Shown: positions 43,501 to 53,529 of the stretch, in pieces
Position numbering within the stretch: the first letter of the stretch is position 1
How the letters are laid out: each line of letters begins with the position of its first letter
DNA from: Mytilisepta virgata
Taxonomy: Eukaryota; Mollusca; Bivalvia; Mytilida; Mytilidae
Direction of reading: 5' to 3'
Length of the DNA: 64,000 nt
NCBI GenBank assembly: GCA_028015205.1
Contig: CM051519.1
Coordinates: 80,931,539-80,995,538, forward strand
Notes under the pieces: model-generated
What the model saw: the letters and a program-made list of their open reading frames with translations, nothing else
Told to the model about the DNA's origin: nothing
The model's database searches: none
Program-made: the position numbers and the translations under genes

Positions 43501-46500
43501 TGGGAGGGACCAAAAAGGGCCGAAAGAGAAAAAAAACATAATTACTAAAATAACTATGTCTTATTGTTGCTTGCTAAATGCAGATGCGCAAAGGGTTTTG
43601 GAATTCCAAATTTCTAAAAGGGGGCTTGGGAGGGACCAAAAAGGGCCAAAATAGACAAAGAGCCTTGTGACGCGAACTCCTATTTCATTTTTTAATTTAA
43701 ATCATTTTTATTGTTGCCATATTGTTGCTTACCAACTGTAGATGCACAACAAGGTTTTGGAATTCCAAATTTTTTAAAAGGGAGGTGGGGGGGGGGGGGG
43801 GGGGGGGTGGGAGGAACCAAAAAGGGCCAAAACAGAAAAAGACCATAATTACTAAAATTTTATCTACGGAAAGAAAAATTGAAGAAATTTGTGAATTTCA
43901 GTTTAAGGGGCTATAGGTTCCTAAAAGGTATAGTGTATATTTTCCAAATAGTTAAATTATAGTAAAAGTGGGTTGTGATATATTTGTGAAAAGGTTATTT
44001 GTTACAGATGCAAACTGTAATGCTAAGCATGCTTTTATTTTGAATTTTGAGGATTTAAAGGACCAAAAAGGGAAAAGAGGCCAAAAAGGTAGATTACAGT
44101 AAGAGTGGATTGTGATATATCTCTTCAAAGGTTATTTGTAACAGATGCGAACTGTAATGCAATGGAAACTGAAAATGTTAAGAATGTTTGTTTACAAATA
44201 AATGTGGGGTGTAGGTATAGCTATCGTTCCGACAGCCCCTATCTCTAGTTATTTATAGTGTTACAAAAAGAATTTACTGAAACTTTAAGTTTGTGATTTC
44301 TTTTTTATTCTAGATCCTGACTATTACTAGAATTGTTCTAGATTATTACTGATTATAAAACTGTTCTAGACCATGACAGGTTAGAGATGTTCTAGACCAT
44401 GACAGGTTAGAGCTGTTCTAGATCATGACAGGTTAGAGCTGTTCTAGACCATGACAGGTTAGAGCTGTTCTAACGCCACGACAGGTTAGAGCTGTTCTAA
44501 CGCCACGACAGGTTAGAGCTGTTCTAACGCCACGATAAGTTAGAGCTGTTCTAACGCCACGATAGGTTAGAGCTGTTCTAACGCCACGATAGGTTAGAGC
44601 TGTTCTAACGCCACGATAGGTTAGAGCTGTTCTAACGCCACGATAGGTTAGAGCTGTTCTAACGCCACGATAGGTTAGAGCTGTTCTAACGCCACGATAA
44701 GTTAGAGCTGTTCTAACGCCACGATAGGTTAGAGCTGTTCTTGACCATTTCAGCTTAGAGCAGTCAAAATCGGTCATTATTTTGTTCTAGAGCAGTCAGG
44801 ATTCTATTCTAGAGTAGTTCTAAAGCACTCAGCAGAACTGCTCTAAGTTAACGTGGTGAGAGTTTATTCTGCACCTAACTGTAGCTATATGATAATGTAC
44901 CCTATTTTAAACTGTAAAGTGTCTGAACGTTGTCATGTACTTGTCATATCCAATCAGAATTTAGATTTAATCAAACTTTCAGTTTCATTTAGATCATATT
45001 AGCACATGCCAACGTTTGAACGGAGAAAATATCAAATTTGAAGATAATTAAATTACCTTGTGTTTTGACTAAAATTATCAAAAAGAGGAAAATTTTTTCA
45101 GTATCAGATTTCAAGCTTCCGTCAAATATGGACATTTTGGTAATGGGAACAGTGCGTTTTAGCTACTTTTCCTGCCAGAACAATGAGATTCTCAAAAAAT
45201 TAATTATTTGTGAGAAAACCGACACAAAGTTTTTCCTGAGCACTCACCCTTCTACCGGCTCTGTTGTTATGTAAGTTCATAAGAGCTCTGGAATCTCTTA
45301 TTCTTTTCTCTTTTGCGTCTATAAACATTCTAGAAAACTGGCTTCCCCATCGTACGTTGTCGCTGCATCCTCCCCATTCATACCATCCCCGTTTATCTCG
45401 ACCACGCCCAGATTTTGAAGGATCACATCCACACTGCATCAAATCCCCTCTGCTACAGGCTCTTGTAACAGCATGGACAACTCCAGCAGAAGAAATGGCG
45501 TAAACAAATGATGCTTCCCTGCTCCCTACTTCGAAAAAAAAGCACTGTTTAGAAAAAAAACATTTCTCTGCATTTGAACAATTCTTTATTCAGAATGAGC
45601 AAGAATTTCGAGATTAATTTATGTCAATAGATATGTACTATCTTGTAAATAGTTAATGTGGCAAAAGATAAAAAATAAGATATCTTATACATGTTCGCGA
45701 TATCTTTAAAAGCCAATAGATAATATTTGGAAAAATATGATTTACAAAATGGGAAAAATAACAGTTATATAAAAAATCGTCTGTAAAATATTCCATATAT
45801 ACATGTGTAATAAAACTTTAAGAGGTTAAATGAAAGTACGTGTTTTAAGTTATCTCACATACTTTATAAGATATCTCACATACTTTATAAGATATCTTTA
45901 AAAGGTTTATATTATATTTTGTAAGGCTTTTAGTAGTTTAATACTAGTTTATTTTTAGAATATTATCATAGTATTTCACATTGAAAAGTATATGAGATAT
46001 CTTATATAGATCTGTCTAATATATTTTATGAGCTATCTTAAATTATTTTATATGGGCGCAAAGTAAAAACAGGCGCTTTCACGTCGGACCGATGATTTTT
46101 GCCTGGATGTCCTTAAAAGAATAAGACAGACACTATTTACTCTATTAATTTGCGTAAATACTAATAACCCCTATATTAATTGAAAGGTTCGGCCTTCTAG
46201 TTTAAAGTAGGTGTATTTTCTCAGTAGCTTATTGTATCGTTGTATTATTACTCTTTAAAGCTATTTGTTTAAATAACACATGAAGTTACGGTTTGTTTAA
46301 GATATATTACATGTTTTTGTTGGGTTTAGTGTCAAGAGTTTTTGATCTCTAATCGCATCAAAGTGTAAAATTTGACTTTTGAATATATAATTTGGCGTGT
46401 AAAAAGAAAGTAAATTATACAACAATTGCCTACATAATGCCCGAAAGCTTATGTCTTAATAAAATAATGAAATTTTTGTTCATGTTCTTGGGTAAATATT

Positions 46501-49500
46501 TTACTTTTAAATTAGCAAGTGTGCTAGGATTCTTTTTAATATCGAAGTCGTCATGTTTTTAATGATAAATCATTAGATTTGATTGTACATAGAATAATCG
46601 GCACTTGAAGTGAGACAGTTCATACAATTTTTACAGAAAGTACAAAAAATTTCTTTGAGCGTTTTGCCAAAAACACCCTGAAAGACCGACCTATAATATA
46701 ACGACCACCTAGTTTTATGTCATTTTTTTGTGGTAAATACCGATACATCATATATTTAAAGTCAAGTTACCATCCTATTTTTTTTCGATCTTGTCATAAT
46801 CTTGAAATGTGTTAATAGGATAATGAGCGAAGGGAGATAGCATCGCAATAAAGCAAAGAGGCACGTGCACCAAAAGGCCATAATTTCGTATCAATTATAA
46901 TAACTGAGATAGTGTCAGAGAAAATTACGCGGTTCGAACGTGGGTGATATTTTTTGTAATATAATTTGTAACGTATAAAACGTATTTATAGATTATTCTG
47001 AACAAAAGTACTACACAATCAATCTTGTAAATCGTATTTCATAAATATCATGAGACGTTCCATAATTTGCTCGACGAATGAACATTTTACTTCATTTCCT
47101 GAAATATTACGATCCTATCGAATTCTATCGAACGACGATGATTGAACCGAGTATAGCGCACAGGTCAAAGATCTAATCAGCGTCGTATCACTGCGTACTA
47201 TTAAGAACTATCACCGACTGGATAAATAATTTATCATTTCAGAAACAGTTTCTATCTGTCTATCTTGATTTTAACATGTTTAAGATACAATAAAAAAATC
47301 ACTGAATATTATTTTTATCGATTAATTAAAAATGTATGTAGTAATAATCGGAATGCAAGAGTACACACACATCTTCCGAGTAGGAAAAATAATCTAAATC
47401 AATTAACAATTAATTTCTTTCTAGCATATCTACGCTGTTGTACTATAGATGTAGGAATCAACGATAAAGCAAATAAAAATGTTGAGAGTGGGGGTAAATT
47501 CGATAGAGTGCTTAAGATAAAACATCGATCAACCGATCTTCTTAATACCAAACTGCAACAGAAGTTGATAATAATACCAAACAAAATTTAAAGTGTAATC
47601 TTCTTCGAGATGTATGAAAACAGCTGAAAATAAGGTGCAAAGGCTTCAGACTTCTTACATAAAACAGACTTACTATTCTCTACTTGGCATATTTATCATT
47701 AATTAATTTGACGTTTGAATTTCAGTACATTATTTTAAGACTTCGTGCTGGAAGTTTGTTTACTTATAATTTATTTTCTCTTGATCAGATATTATTGCAC
47801 CAATATAGATATTAGCCATATCACGTCGTTTCGTGTTTATGTTTATAGATTTCGTTATCTTTTCGTTTTTCCCAAAGACTGATATATGAGTTTCAGCAAG
47901 ACAAACCATGGCAAAGTTGACAATAAAACAAATCAAAAAACTATTTGAACAATAATAAAAAGCTGATGTGTTTTTCTCTTGTGGGTTCTGATATCCCGAT
48001 AATCGATAAAACAACAGATATTTATCTGGTTTTAAATATTATTTATATTAATTCATCTTTTCAGGGTTATTTATATATTTAATTATTCGAACGAAATTAT
48101 TTTTTTTCATAAAATAATAGCCACGGAGGTAATATGATGTTAGCGGGCTGCATCTCTGTTAGGTGAAGTTTCAACAATGATTTCATTTTTTTTGGCTTTA
48201 AAGTCAAAACATTTATCATGATTTCATAGTCAAAGACTGGCTTTTATTCCATCTTTTAAATTGCTTTTTCGTGTAAACGACAGATAGAGTGCACAGCTAT
48301 AGGAATACAGTACTCTGAAGTTAAAATCGCTGAAAAATAGTCAACAATGACACATCATAGTACCTTTTAGCATGACTTTTCCAAACACAGAAGAATCCCT
48401 GTCCAAAGTGCTACAGTTCCATCTGTGATTCTTGAATTGCGATTGGCATTCTAATACACCGATTCGTGCTCCTTGTCCAATATTTACCATTACATCTGGA
48501 TGCAAACGACAAAGACGTCGTTGTCGCCCTACCAGGCCAGGGATGTTGTCACACAAAATGCCCGCCCCTACGGCATGTAAGGGCAACTGACTAATAAACC
48601 TACAATTGTATAGAAATGATTAAACAAAATGGCGAAAATGACATTTGAATTCAGTATCATTAACTTTATTTTTTTAAGTACAGATACTTCTAACAGTCAT
48701 GCATAAAGTGATTCATTATTAGAAAAAAGACATATTTCAAGCTTGATTTAATTTTTAAACCATGAAAGTATTCACAAAATTAGAACTATTCTTAGTTTGC
48801 CAAAAACATTCTAACAGTTTAATTTTGAATGTACTAAGAAACAGCCATAATCAGATTCTATTAATTTCACAATTTATCAAAATCAACTTTAATTTTGTCA
48901 TCTCGCGGTATATGGCAAAAACTCTGAAAATATTTTTTTCTCTACGGTGATGATCACATTTAGAAGGGCCTGCAAAAAGCGGCTTTTAAACGGAGAAATA
49001 ACAAATGATACGAGACAAAAAAGATAAAGAAACCATTATACATGTGGTGTGTGAGGAGATTTTTGGAAAGATGGGGGAAGGCTTTCCAAGGTCTCGATTA
49101 GAACCGTATCGGGTGAAAGTTAATCTTGAAATGTGAACTAAACAAAAAAACAAAAAAGAAAGCATAAATCAAGTTTTCTCACCAAAATAAATAGGCTTCA
49201 TAGTCTCATATTGACAATTCTCAAAATATGTGATTTAAAAATACCACAAGAACTAAAATGAAAAAAATATATATAATAAACTAAACAGAATCAGAACAAC
49301 ACAGCAGAGAAACTAAAGGCAAGCACTAGCAATGTGAACTATAAAAACCGTGAGTGAAATTAGGTGCTCAGGAAGGGTAAGCATTTAATGCTCCGTTACC
49401 GGTACCCGTCACATTGCGGTCGATTAATATCTGGTGAAATGTCAAGTCCAGTGTGGTGTCAACAATTCCAGGAGTCTAAAGATTTAAGAATTGTTTTGGA

Positions 49501-52500
49501 AGGAGGTGGGTGGGGGTAGGGAGAGGGAGAGGGGTTTTCCATAGTATTAGTCATGGGCGTACCTGAAAAACTTTGGTGCATAAATGGTATCTGCTTATCT
49601 GTTTATCTGCTTTTAATAGGTTTTTATCACGTAATTTACCCCGTCACTTTTGTACTAGTTAAATTATTGTATATTGTGTTTATTTTATTGTTGGTGTTTG
49701 TTGTCTATATGCCTTCAACCCCTCGGGGTATAAATGTGCATCTGATTAATAAAGAAATAAAGAAACTATTGTATGTGGCGTAAATTTTAAAAAAATGAAA
49801 TTCAAAATAAAGGAAGAAAACTATCAAAGTTTATTTGGTTGACAAGCTCTTCTCTTAAAACGTGAGTATTCAAATTCTTTAGATTCTACGTGTAAATTTA
49901 TTTCATCTAAATAATAAATCCAAGGTGCAAAAAAATTAAACATGAACGTTTTGGATTTTCAGGTGTTCACAAGAATTTTTATCGTAGAAAACGATATTTC
50001 ATTATGAAAAATAAATGCAAATTGATATCATATCAAAATACATTTCCCTTGTTGATTTACATATTATATAGCTCATAAATAAAAACTAATTCGGGCAGTA
50101 TTATTAGATATAAAGATTAATTTTAGACATAATAAGTTTGTTTTTTGTAAAATGATGCAAACCAAAAGTTTATATCGCGTATAAATTTTAGGAAAGGGGT
50201 AGGGAATCGTCTTGGATTTATAATACATTGTTAGAAGGAAAAAATAGATGTATCAACTCATCGTCCTACAGTAAAACATTTCAAAGAAGTAGCTTTTGTT
50301 TTCAGAATATACATTTTATTACTGCATGATTGTATACTTGTTTGATTTTTTTTTATTCAGAGAAGATCGTGTACATATATATAAAAAATTATTTTTTGTC
50401 ACTTTCAAATTCAGAATATAGTCTTGGAGACGAAAATAAACATAAAATTCATTAGGGTAAAAATGTTTTTTTTTTGGTTTTTTTTTGTTTTTTTTCATCG
50501 AAACACCAAAAGTAATTTCAGAATCTTTTTTTTAAGAGTTTATTTTCATAAAAGGACACTGGTCTGTATTTCTAGTGGAAATTACATATTTTTTAATTCA
50601 TAAAAAAAGAAAACAAAAAACAACATCACTTACCACCAAGTACATTCTGTTGGTAGAAAATATAATCCATTTATAATTATAATTATTCCGAAAAATACAT
50701 ATGGTGCCATTCCGTTAGATCCATCGGGAATTCATATATTTGTCAGAAAGTCATTTAAAATTAAAAACAATCTAACCCATTGTTAGTTCTATAAAAAATA
50801 TACATAATTGTAGAATATATATTTTCACCCTTTTTTCTTACACAGAAGAACGAAAGAAAAAAAAACAAAACAAAACTGTTATTATATAACTGGCAATAGC
50901 ATGATAACTTATTACTCCTGATTATAACAAACGTATCAATTTTCTCTCACTTTCACTGTTTTGAATTAAACAATATCCTTATAACTCTGTTTATTTTAAT
51001 TTTGTGCTTAGAGAATTAAGTAGTAAATTTCATATCATTGGTCGTTTGTAGGGCGGGTGTCATTTTCTGCCAATCCTCTGCCAAAGTATCCAACTTTCAA
51101 AATAAAACATTTTTACATGACTGTAATAACATAAAAAGTAAACAAATCACCAATAATAGTGTGATAATCTTCCAACTGACAATAGATAAGGATTACTTAT
51201 TAACGTTATGAATTATTGGCATAAGATAATGCTTAAATGAAATCAACCGAATTCATGGGAAAAGTTTTAATTAAGTGAGACTCTTGTTTTCATAATTTCT
51301 TATTTCCGTTAAGTGATATAAAAAGACGTTAAGGAATGCGAATAATGAACTTTCCCTATATTATTCTTTTTTCCTCTTTTTTTTCCAAAGCTTAGTCTAT
51401 AAATCCAACTTCCAGCAAGAAAATTAATTTGAAACATGAACGGAGACTAAATAACAAAACGAAGTCGGAAAAAAACGAAGATACAGGTGTCACATTTCAA
51501 AGGATAAGTAATTTACATATGGGTGTTTAGATATTTACATGCTGTCAGTGGCAAAATTGATAAGTTTCAGCTTAATAGACTTGTAATTAAGGCTTTGATG
51601 TATTGATGAAATAAACCGTCAATAAGTTCCCGAGGAGCAGAGATACTCTTTCAACGTTGTTGGAGGGATTTAAAAATGGGGGAGGATGGAGATTTTTTTT
51701 TTAAAGTATTGTGTGGTATAGGGGTCAATACTATAAAGTATCCAAAAATGTTTCTTTATCAATATAACGAACAAATGTGCACATTATTTTTACAGTGAAT
51801 ATCCAATAATAATATTTAAAAAAAGACAAAGAAAAGGGGATAAATGTGATGTATACATGTCAAGCTAATAAGTACATTATTCGAAATTAAAAGTTATATA
51901 TTTAATTTTCAGTCAGCTAAAATGGATAAATTTTTATTTTAAAAACCGTTTTATCATTTAAAAGGAAGTAAGCAGTAAAATAACATTCTATTTGACATAC
52001 GACCACCGGTCAGTTGAACCTCGGCTAAGTCGAATAGAATAGACTTCGACTTAACGAGGCCCAGCAGTATTTTTTTAGAAAAATAAAACATGTTCATATT
52101 GTATATTACATTACCATATTATCACCATATTATCACCAGATTTGTGACGAATAAGTTAACCCATCAAAAGTAATGGAAAATTCAATTTTAATGTATAATG
52201 CTAAGTGGAAAATATATTAATTTGCATTAATAGGTCATTAGAAAGTATCAAAACTTTAAACACATCCCACTATAAAGGATCAGTAAAGTTTTGTAAAGAT
52301 TAGATGAATTCATTTTTTAAGATTAGGAAAAGTTTTAAGCCCAGAGTAAAAACTGGTATTCTTCCGTAAATTGATGTTTTCGAGTTGATACGACCGAGTG
52401 AAGACGATTTCACGTGCGCTCGTCTTCACACGGTATGACGTCCAATGATAAAAAATCCGTAATACATTCGTTTATTGTGACTCTTGACCAATCAAACGTA

Positions 52501-53529
52501 ACGTTACTATACATTTTCGGTTGTTCATCCTGAAAATACATAGGTGTGCGAGGCCTAAAACCCTTGCTTTTACGGAAGAAATAGGTACTTACACTCGTTC
52601 AAAAATGAAGGACTGGAAAATCTTCGACTCGTTTTTAAAATTAGACGTGAATTTTAAAAACTCGTTGAAGATTTCCTAGTCTTCATTTTGAACTCGTGTG
52701 AGAACCTATTAGTCTTCAAATTCGTTTGGGATACTCAATTTTAGAAATAAGGCTATAATCCTAGAGATTTGTTTGTTTATTTTGTTTTATTTGTGTTTTA
52801 CTCCACTTTCAGCTATATTGTGGCGGCCATGTTTTATTGGTGGAGGAAGTTGTAATACCTGGAGAGAACCATTTTTCTTCCGTAAATGGCCGTTTTCGAG
52901 TTGATACGACCGAGTGGAGACAAGTTCACGTGCGCTCGTCTTAACTCCGCTGCGCTCCACTCGGGAAAGACATGAATTTTAATAACTCGTTGAAGTCCCA
53001 GTCTTCATTTTGAACTCGTGTGAGAACCTATTAGACTTTCGACGATCTTTCATTCTGAAGCATTTTTTTGTTTCAGTTGTCAGAATGGTAGAAGTAGACA
53101 CAATACAAACCACAATATTAATATTGTTTCAGTCTTGTCGCTACATTTTTTTCGATGTTAAAATATAATTATTATGAACGAAACTAGATAAATACATGTA
53201 TGGAATTCCAAAAAAATTAGGTTTATTTCTATTTATTGCAGCTATGATCTAATTTTAGTTATTTTTTTACATATATTTGTCAGTTAATATTTTCGATTTA
53301 AACATTTCATAACATGAAATCTGTTCAGTATTAGCTTTTTAGAAAAGCGAGTTGAAGACATATTCCAGTGTAGTGATAAAATGGAATGGAAAACTGTTTA
53401 AATTTAAAGAGATGGTCCTTAAAAAATTGTGCACTCATATATGATATAAACTTACCATATCTCCTCGAGGCTTTGTCCTTGTAAACAGAATGATATTAAA
53501 TAAGTTAACAGTATCACACTATCAAACAT
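37275..53529 (-). CDS. Wnt2: Wnt2 secreted signalling protein, complete gene in five coding exons
   Basis: Secreted, lipid-modified ligand for Frizzled/LRP receptors. Coding exons on the minus strand are 53529-53456, 48599-48364, 45525-45248, 39222-38958 and 37534-37275. Their lengths (74, 236, 278, 265, 260) sum to 1113, exactly 371 codons with the stop, so the protein has 370 residues, close to vertebrate WNT2. Residues 1-18 form a signal peptide. [15 protein letters not shown] (41-55), [11 protein letters not shown] (83-93), [15 protein letters not shown] (105-119), [20 protein letters not shown], the [10 protein letters not shown] loop with lipid-acceptor Ser212, SPDYC and the cysteine-rich CECKFHWCC tail are in family order. 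[17 protein letters not shown] and the [12 protein letters not shown] stretch favour Wnt2 over Wnt4 or other classes. Junction phases are 2, 1, 0, 1. Introns are about 4.9, 2.8, 6.0 and 1.4 kb and repeat-rich. Confidence 0.95.
37535..38957 (-). other. Wnt2 intron 4
   Basis: About 1.4 kb of AT-rich DNA. The plus-strand frame 38149-38412 has no family resemblance and I treat it as chance. Confidence 0.5.
38958..39222 (-). CDS. Wnt2: Wnt2 coding exon 4
   Basis: Acceptor ATATTTTTACAG, donor GAATAG|GTTAGC. Codes AVKKFMKL, the palmitoleoylated CHGVSGAC hairpin (Ser212), and [13 protein letters not shown]. Confidence 0.95.
39343..40083. mobile_element. 740-bp foldback element with ATTCGA-rich ends, in Wnt2 intron 3
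   Basis: The left end GAAGGATCATGCGAAATTCG and the right end, read in reverse as GAAGGATAATAGAGATTCG, are inverted repeats. Pairing continues inward: GAGATTCGAAATTCAACATC, AACCAATCAGA, TATCTTTTCACTGTA on one side have complements on the other, and nearer the centre TCTAGATTTATGACTTTTTG / TATATAAG pairs with CTTATATAGCAAAATTCGTAAATCTAG. The ends contain many ATTCGA words. It lies only about 120 bases from Wnt2 exon 4. No coding capacity, so non-autonomous. Confidence 0.85.
40084..41219 (-). other. Wnt2 intron 3 sequence without recognisable features
   Basis: AT-rich. A small frame at 40177-40416 has no supportable match. Confidence 0.4.
41220..42745 (+). pseudogene. Decayed Penelope-like retroelement in Wnt2 intron 3
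   Basis: In order on the plus strand, in shifting frames, are fragments of a reverse transcriptase: [10 protein letters not shown] near 41260 (the same words as the minus copy's 7053-6838), KTHTKF-type fingers near 41425, [16 protein letters not shown] (41608 on), [35 protein letters not shown] after 41850, SRY-LD remnants near 41970, then [17 protein letters not shown] (42090-42145). It finishes with the shared 3' sequence to about 42745. Multiple frameshifts and stops. It is antisense to Wnt2. Confidence 0.75.
43139..44250 (+). repeat. Dispersed repeat starting TATACCCACACTTTC with tandem ~230-bp units
   Basis: The head ATACCCACACTTTCGAATGAA is followed by the partly complementary TTCGGGTAT, then (GTCC)n near 43190. 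Units then repeat 'cttgtgacg-gaactcct', 'ttgttgccatattgttgctta', 'gtagatgcgcaataaggttttggaattcc' and 'gaccaaaaagggc' at about 43270, 43430, 43560 and 43710. Contains a run of about 24 G (43788-43807 region). Ends CTATCGTTCCGACAGCCCCT. Confidence 0.7.
44326..44757. repeat. 27-bp minisatellite
   Basis: The unit GTTCTAACGCCACGATAGGT plus TAGAGCT repeats with an exact 27-base period (for example 44521 to 44548), about 11 good copies, preceded by four diverged copies with 'gttctagaccatgacaggttagagc'. Being a multiple of three it leaves a long minus-strand frame of repeated TALTYRGVR, which is not a gene. The units hold an AGAGCTGTTCTA near-palindrome. Confidence 0.9.
45248..45525 (-). CDS. Wnt2: Wnt2 coding exon 3
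   Basis: Acceptor CGAAGTAG, donor AGAAGG|GTGAGT. Codes [19 protein letters not shown] through [14 protein letters not shown], the central Wnt helical core. Confidence 0.94.
45690..46035. other. Cluster of AGATATCT palindromes in Wnt2 intron 2
   Basis: AAGATATCTTA, CGATATCTTT, AAGATATCTC, AAGATATCTTT, GAGATATCTTA and related words occur at least six times within 350 bases. One 24-base piece, 'tctcacatactttataagata', is tandemly duplicated at about 45854-45895. Could be a degenerate satellite. Confidence 0.5.
46036..48363 (-). other. Rest of Wnt2 intron 2
   Basis: AT-rich and without a recognisable element. Plus-strand frame 47265-47591 (108 residues) and minus frame 47760-48014 have low-complexity Asn/Lys/Ile composition and no motif. 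Confidence 0.45.
48364..48599 (-). CDS. Wnt2: Wnt2 coding exon 2
   Basis: Acceptor ACAATTGTAG at 48600 gives TG|G, a Trp at the position where WNT2 has WW, and an in-frame [10 protein letters not shown] before GILCDN. An alternative AG ten bases on would give Cys instead and matches the vertebrate spacing, so the acceptor is not certain. The donor is AAAAG|GTACTA, phase 1. Confidence 0.88.
49300..49470 (-). repeat. Fragment of the 'GAVYGAGTAYPSGAP' repeat family
   Basis: On the minus strand: 'gacgggtaccggtaacggagcattaaatgcttacccttcctgagcacc', parallel to 13870-13925 and to 55190-55245. Diverged and frame-broken. Confidence 0.55.
49541..49790 (+). repeat. Retroelement 3' tail
   Basis: Ends 'ccttcaacccctcggggtataaatgtgcatctgattaataaag', matching 57738-57782 ('ctgtcaacccattgggtataaatttgcatttcaaataaag'). 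Both end in AATAAAG, suggesting the 3' end of a poly(A)-type retroelement. The 76-residue frame here is hydrophobic and untrusted. Confidence 0.5.
49800..52350 (-). other. Wnt2 intron 1, AT-rich, no feature seen
   Basis: Long A and T tracts. A motif pair at 50633-50660 (CTACCAACAG ... GTG|GTAAGT on the minus strand) looks like a 13-base exon, but using it would create an in-frame stop after exon 1. Confidence 0.45.
52353..53045. repeat. Direct repeats flanking a SINE tail fragment in Wnt2 intron 1
   Basis: 'attcttccgtaaattgatgttttcgagttgatacgaccgagtg' (52360) returns near 52876, and 'cgtgcgctcgtctt' follows in both. 'cagtcttcattttgaactcgtgtgagaacctattag' occurs near 52676 and 53000. Between them, 52800-52880 is an inverted piece of the SINE at 33465 ('cggccatgttttattggtggagg'). 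It suggests nested insertion into one member of a repeat pair. Confidence 0.65.
53456..53529 (-). CDS. Wnt2: Wnt2 coding exon 1, signal peptide
   Basis: Codes [18 protein letters not shown] plus QSLEEI and two bases of the next codon; donor ATATG|GTAAG. Vertebrate WNT2 exon 1 also holds only the signal peptide and ends near the W residues. The start Met is the only one that gives a signal peptide. Confidence 0.82.

Larger units (their letters stand above)
42857..44882. mobile_element. ~2-kb element with terminal inverted repeats, minisatellite and nested repeat
   Basis: The left end ACAGTT...CCAAGTTAACTTCCAGAGCAG and the right end, read in reverse, ACAGTT...CCACGTTAACTTAGAGCAG match as imperfect inverted termini. 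Both flanks carry the palindromic AGCAGAACTGCTCT, at 42901 and 44831. Words such as AGAGCAGTCAGGA recur near each end. Inside are a nested repeat (43139-44250) and a 27-bp minisatellite. No transposase frame is visible, so it would be non-autonomous. The boundaries are my reading and uncertain. Confidence 0.45.

Noticed and set aside
44433..44777. Minus-strand frame of repeated TALTYRGVR
   Set aside because: Product of the 27-bp minisatellite; no flanking gene structure.
47265..47591. 108-residue plus-strand frame within Wnt2 intron 2
   Set aside because: Asn/Lys/Ile-rich composition typical of AT-rich non-coding DNA, no domain, antisense to an intron.
50633..50660. Possible 13-base microexon of Wnt2 (CCAACAG ... 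GTGGTAAGT, minus strand)
   Set aside because: Joining it to exon 1 gives TGA, an in-frame stop; the direct exon 1-2 splice keeps the frame.
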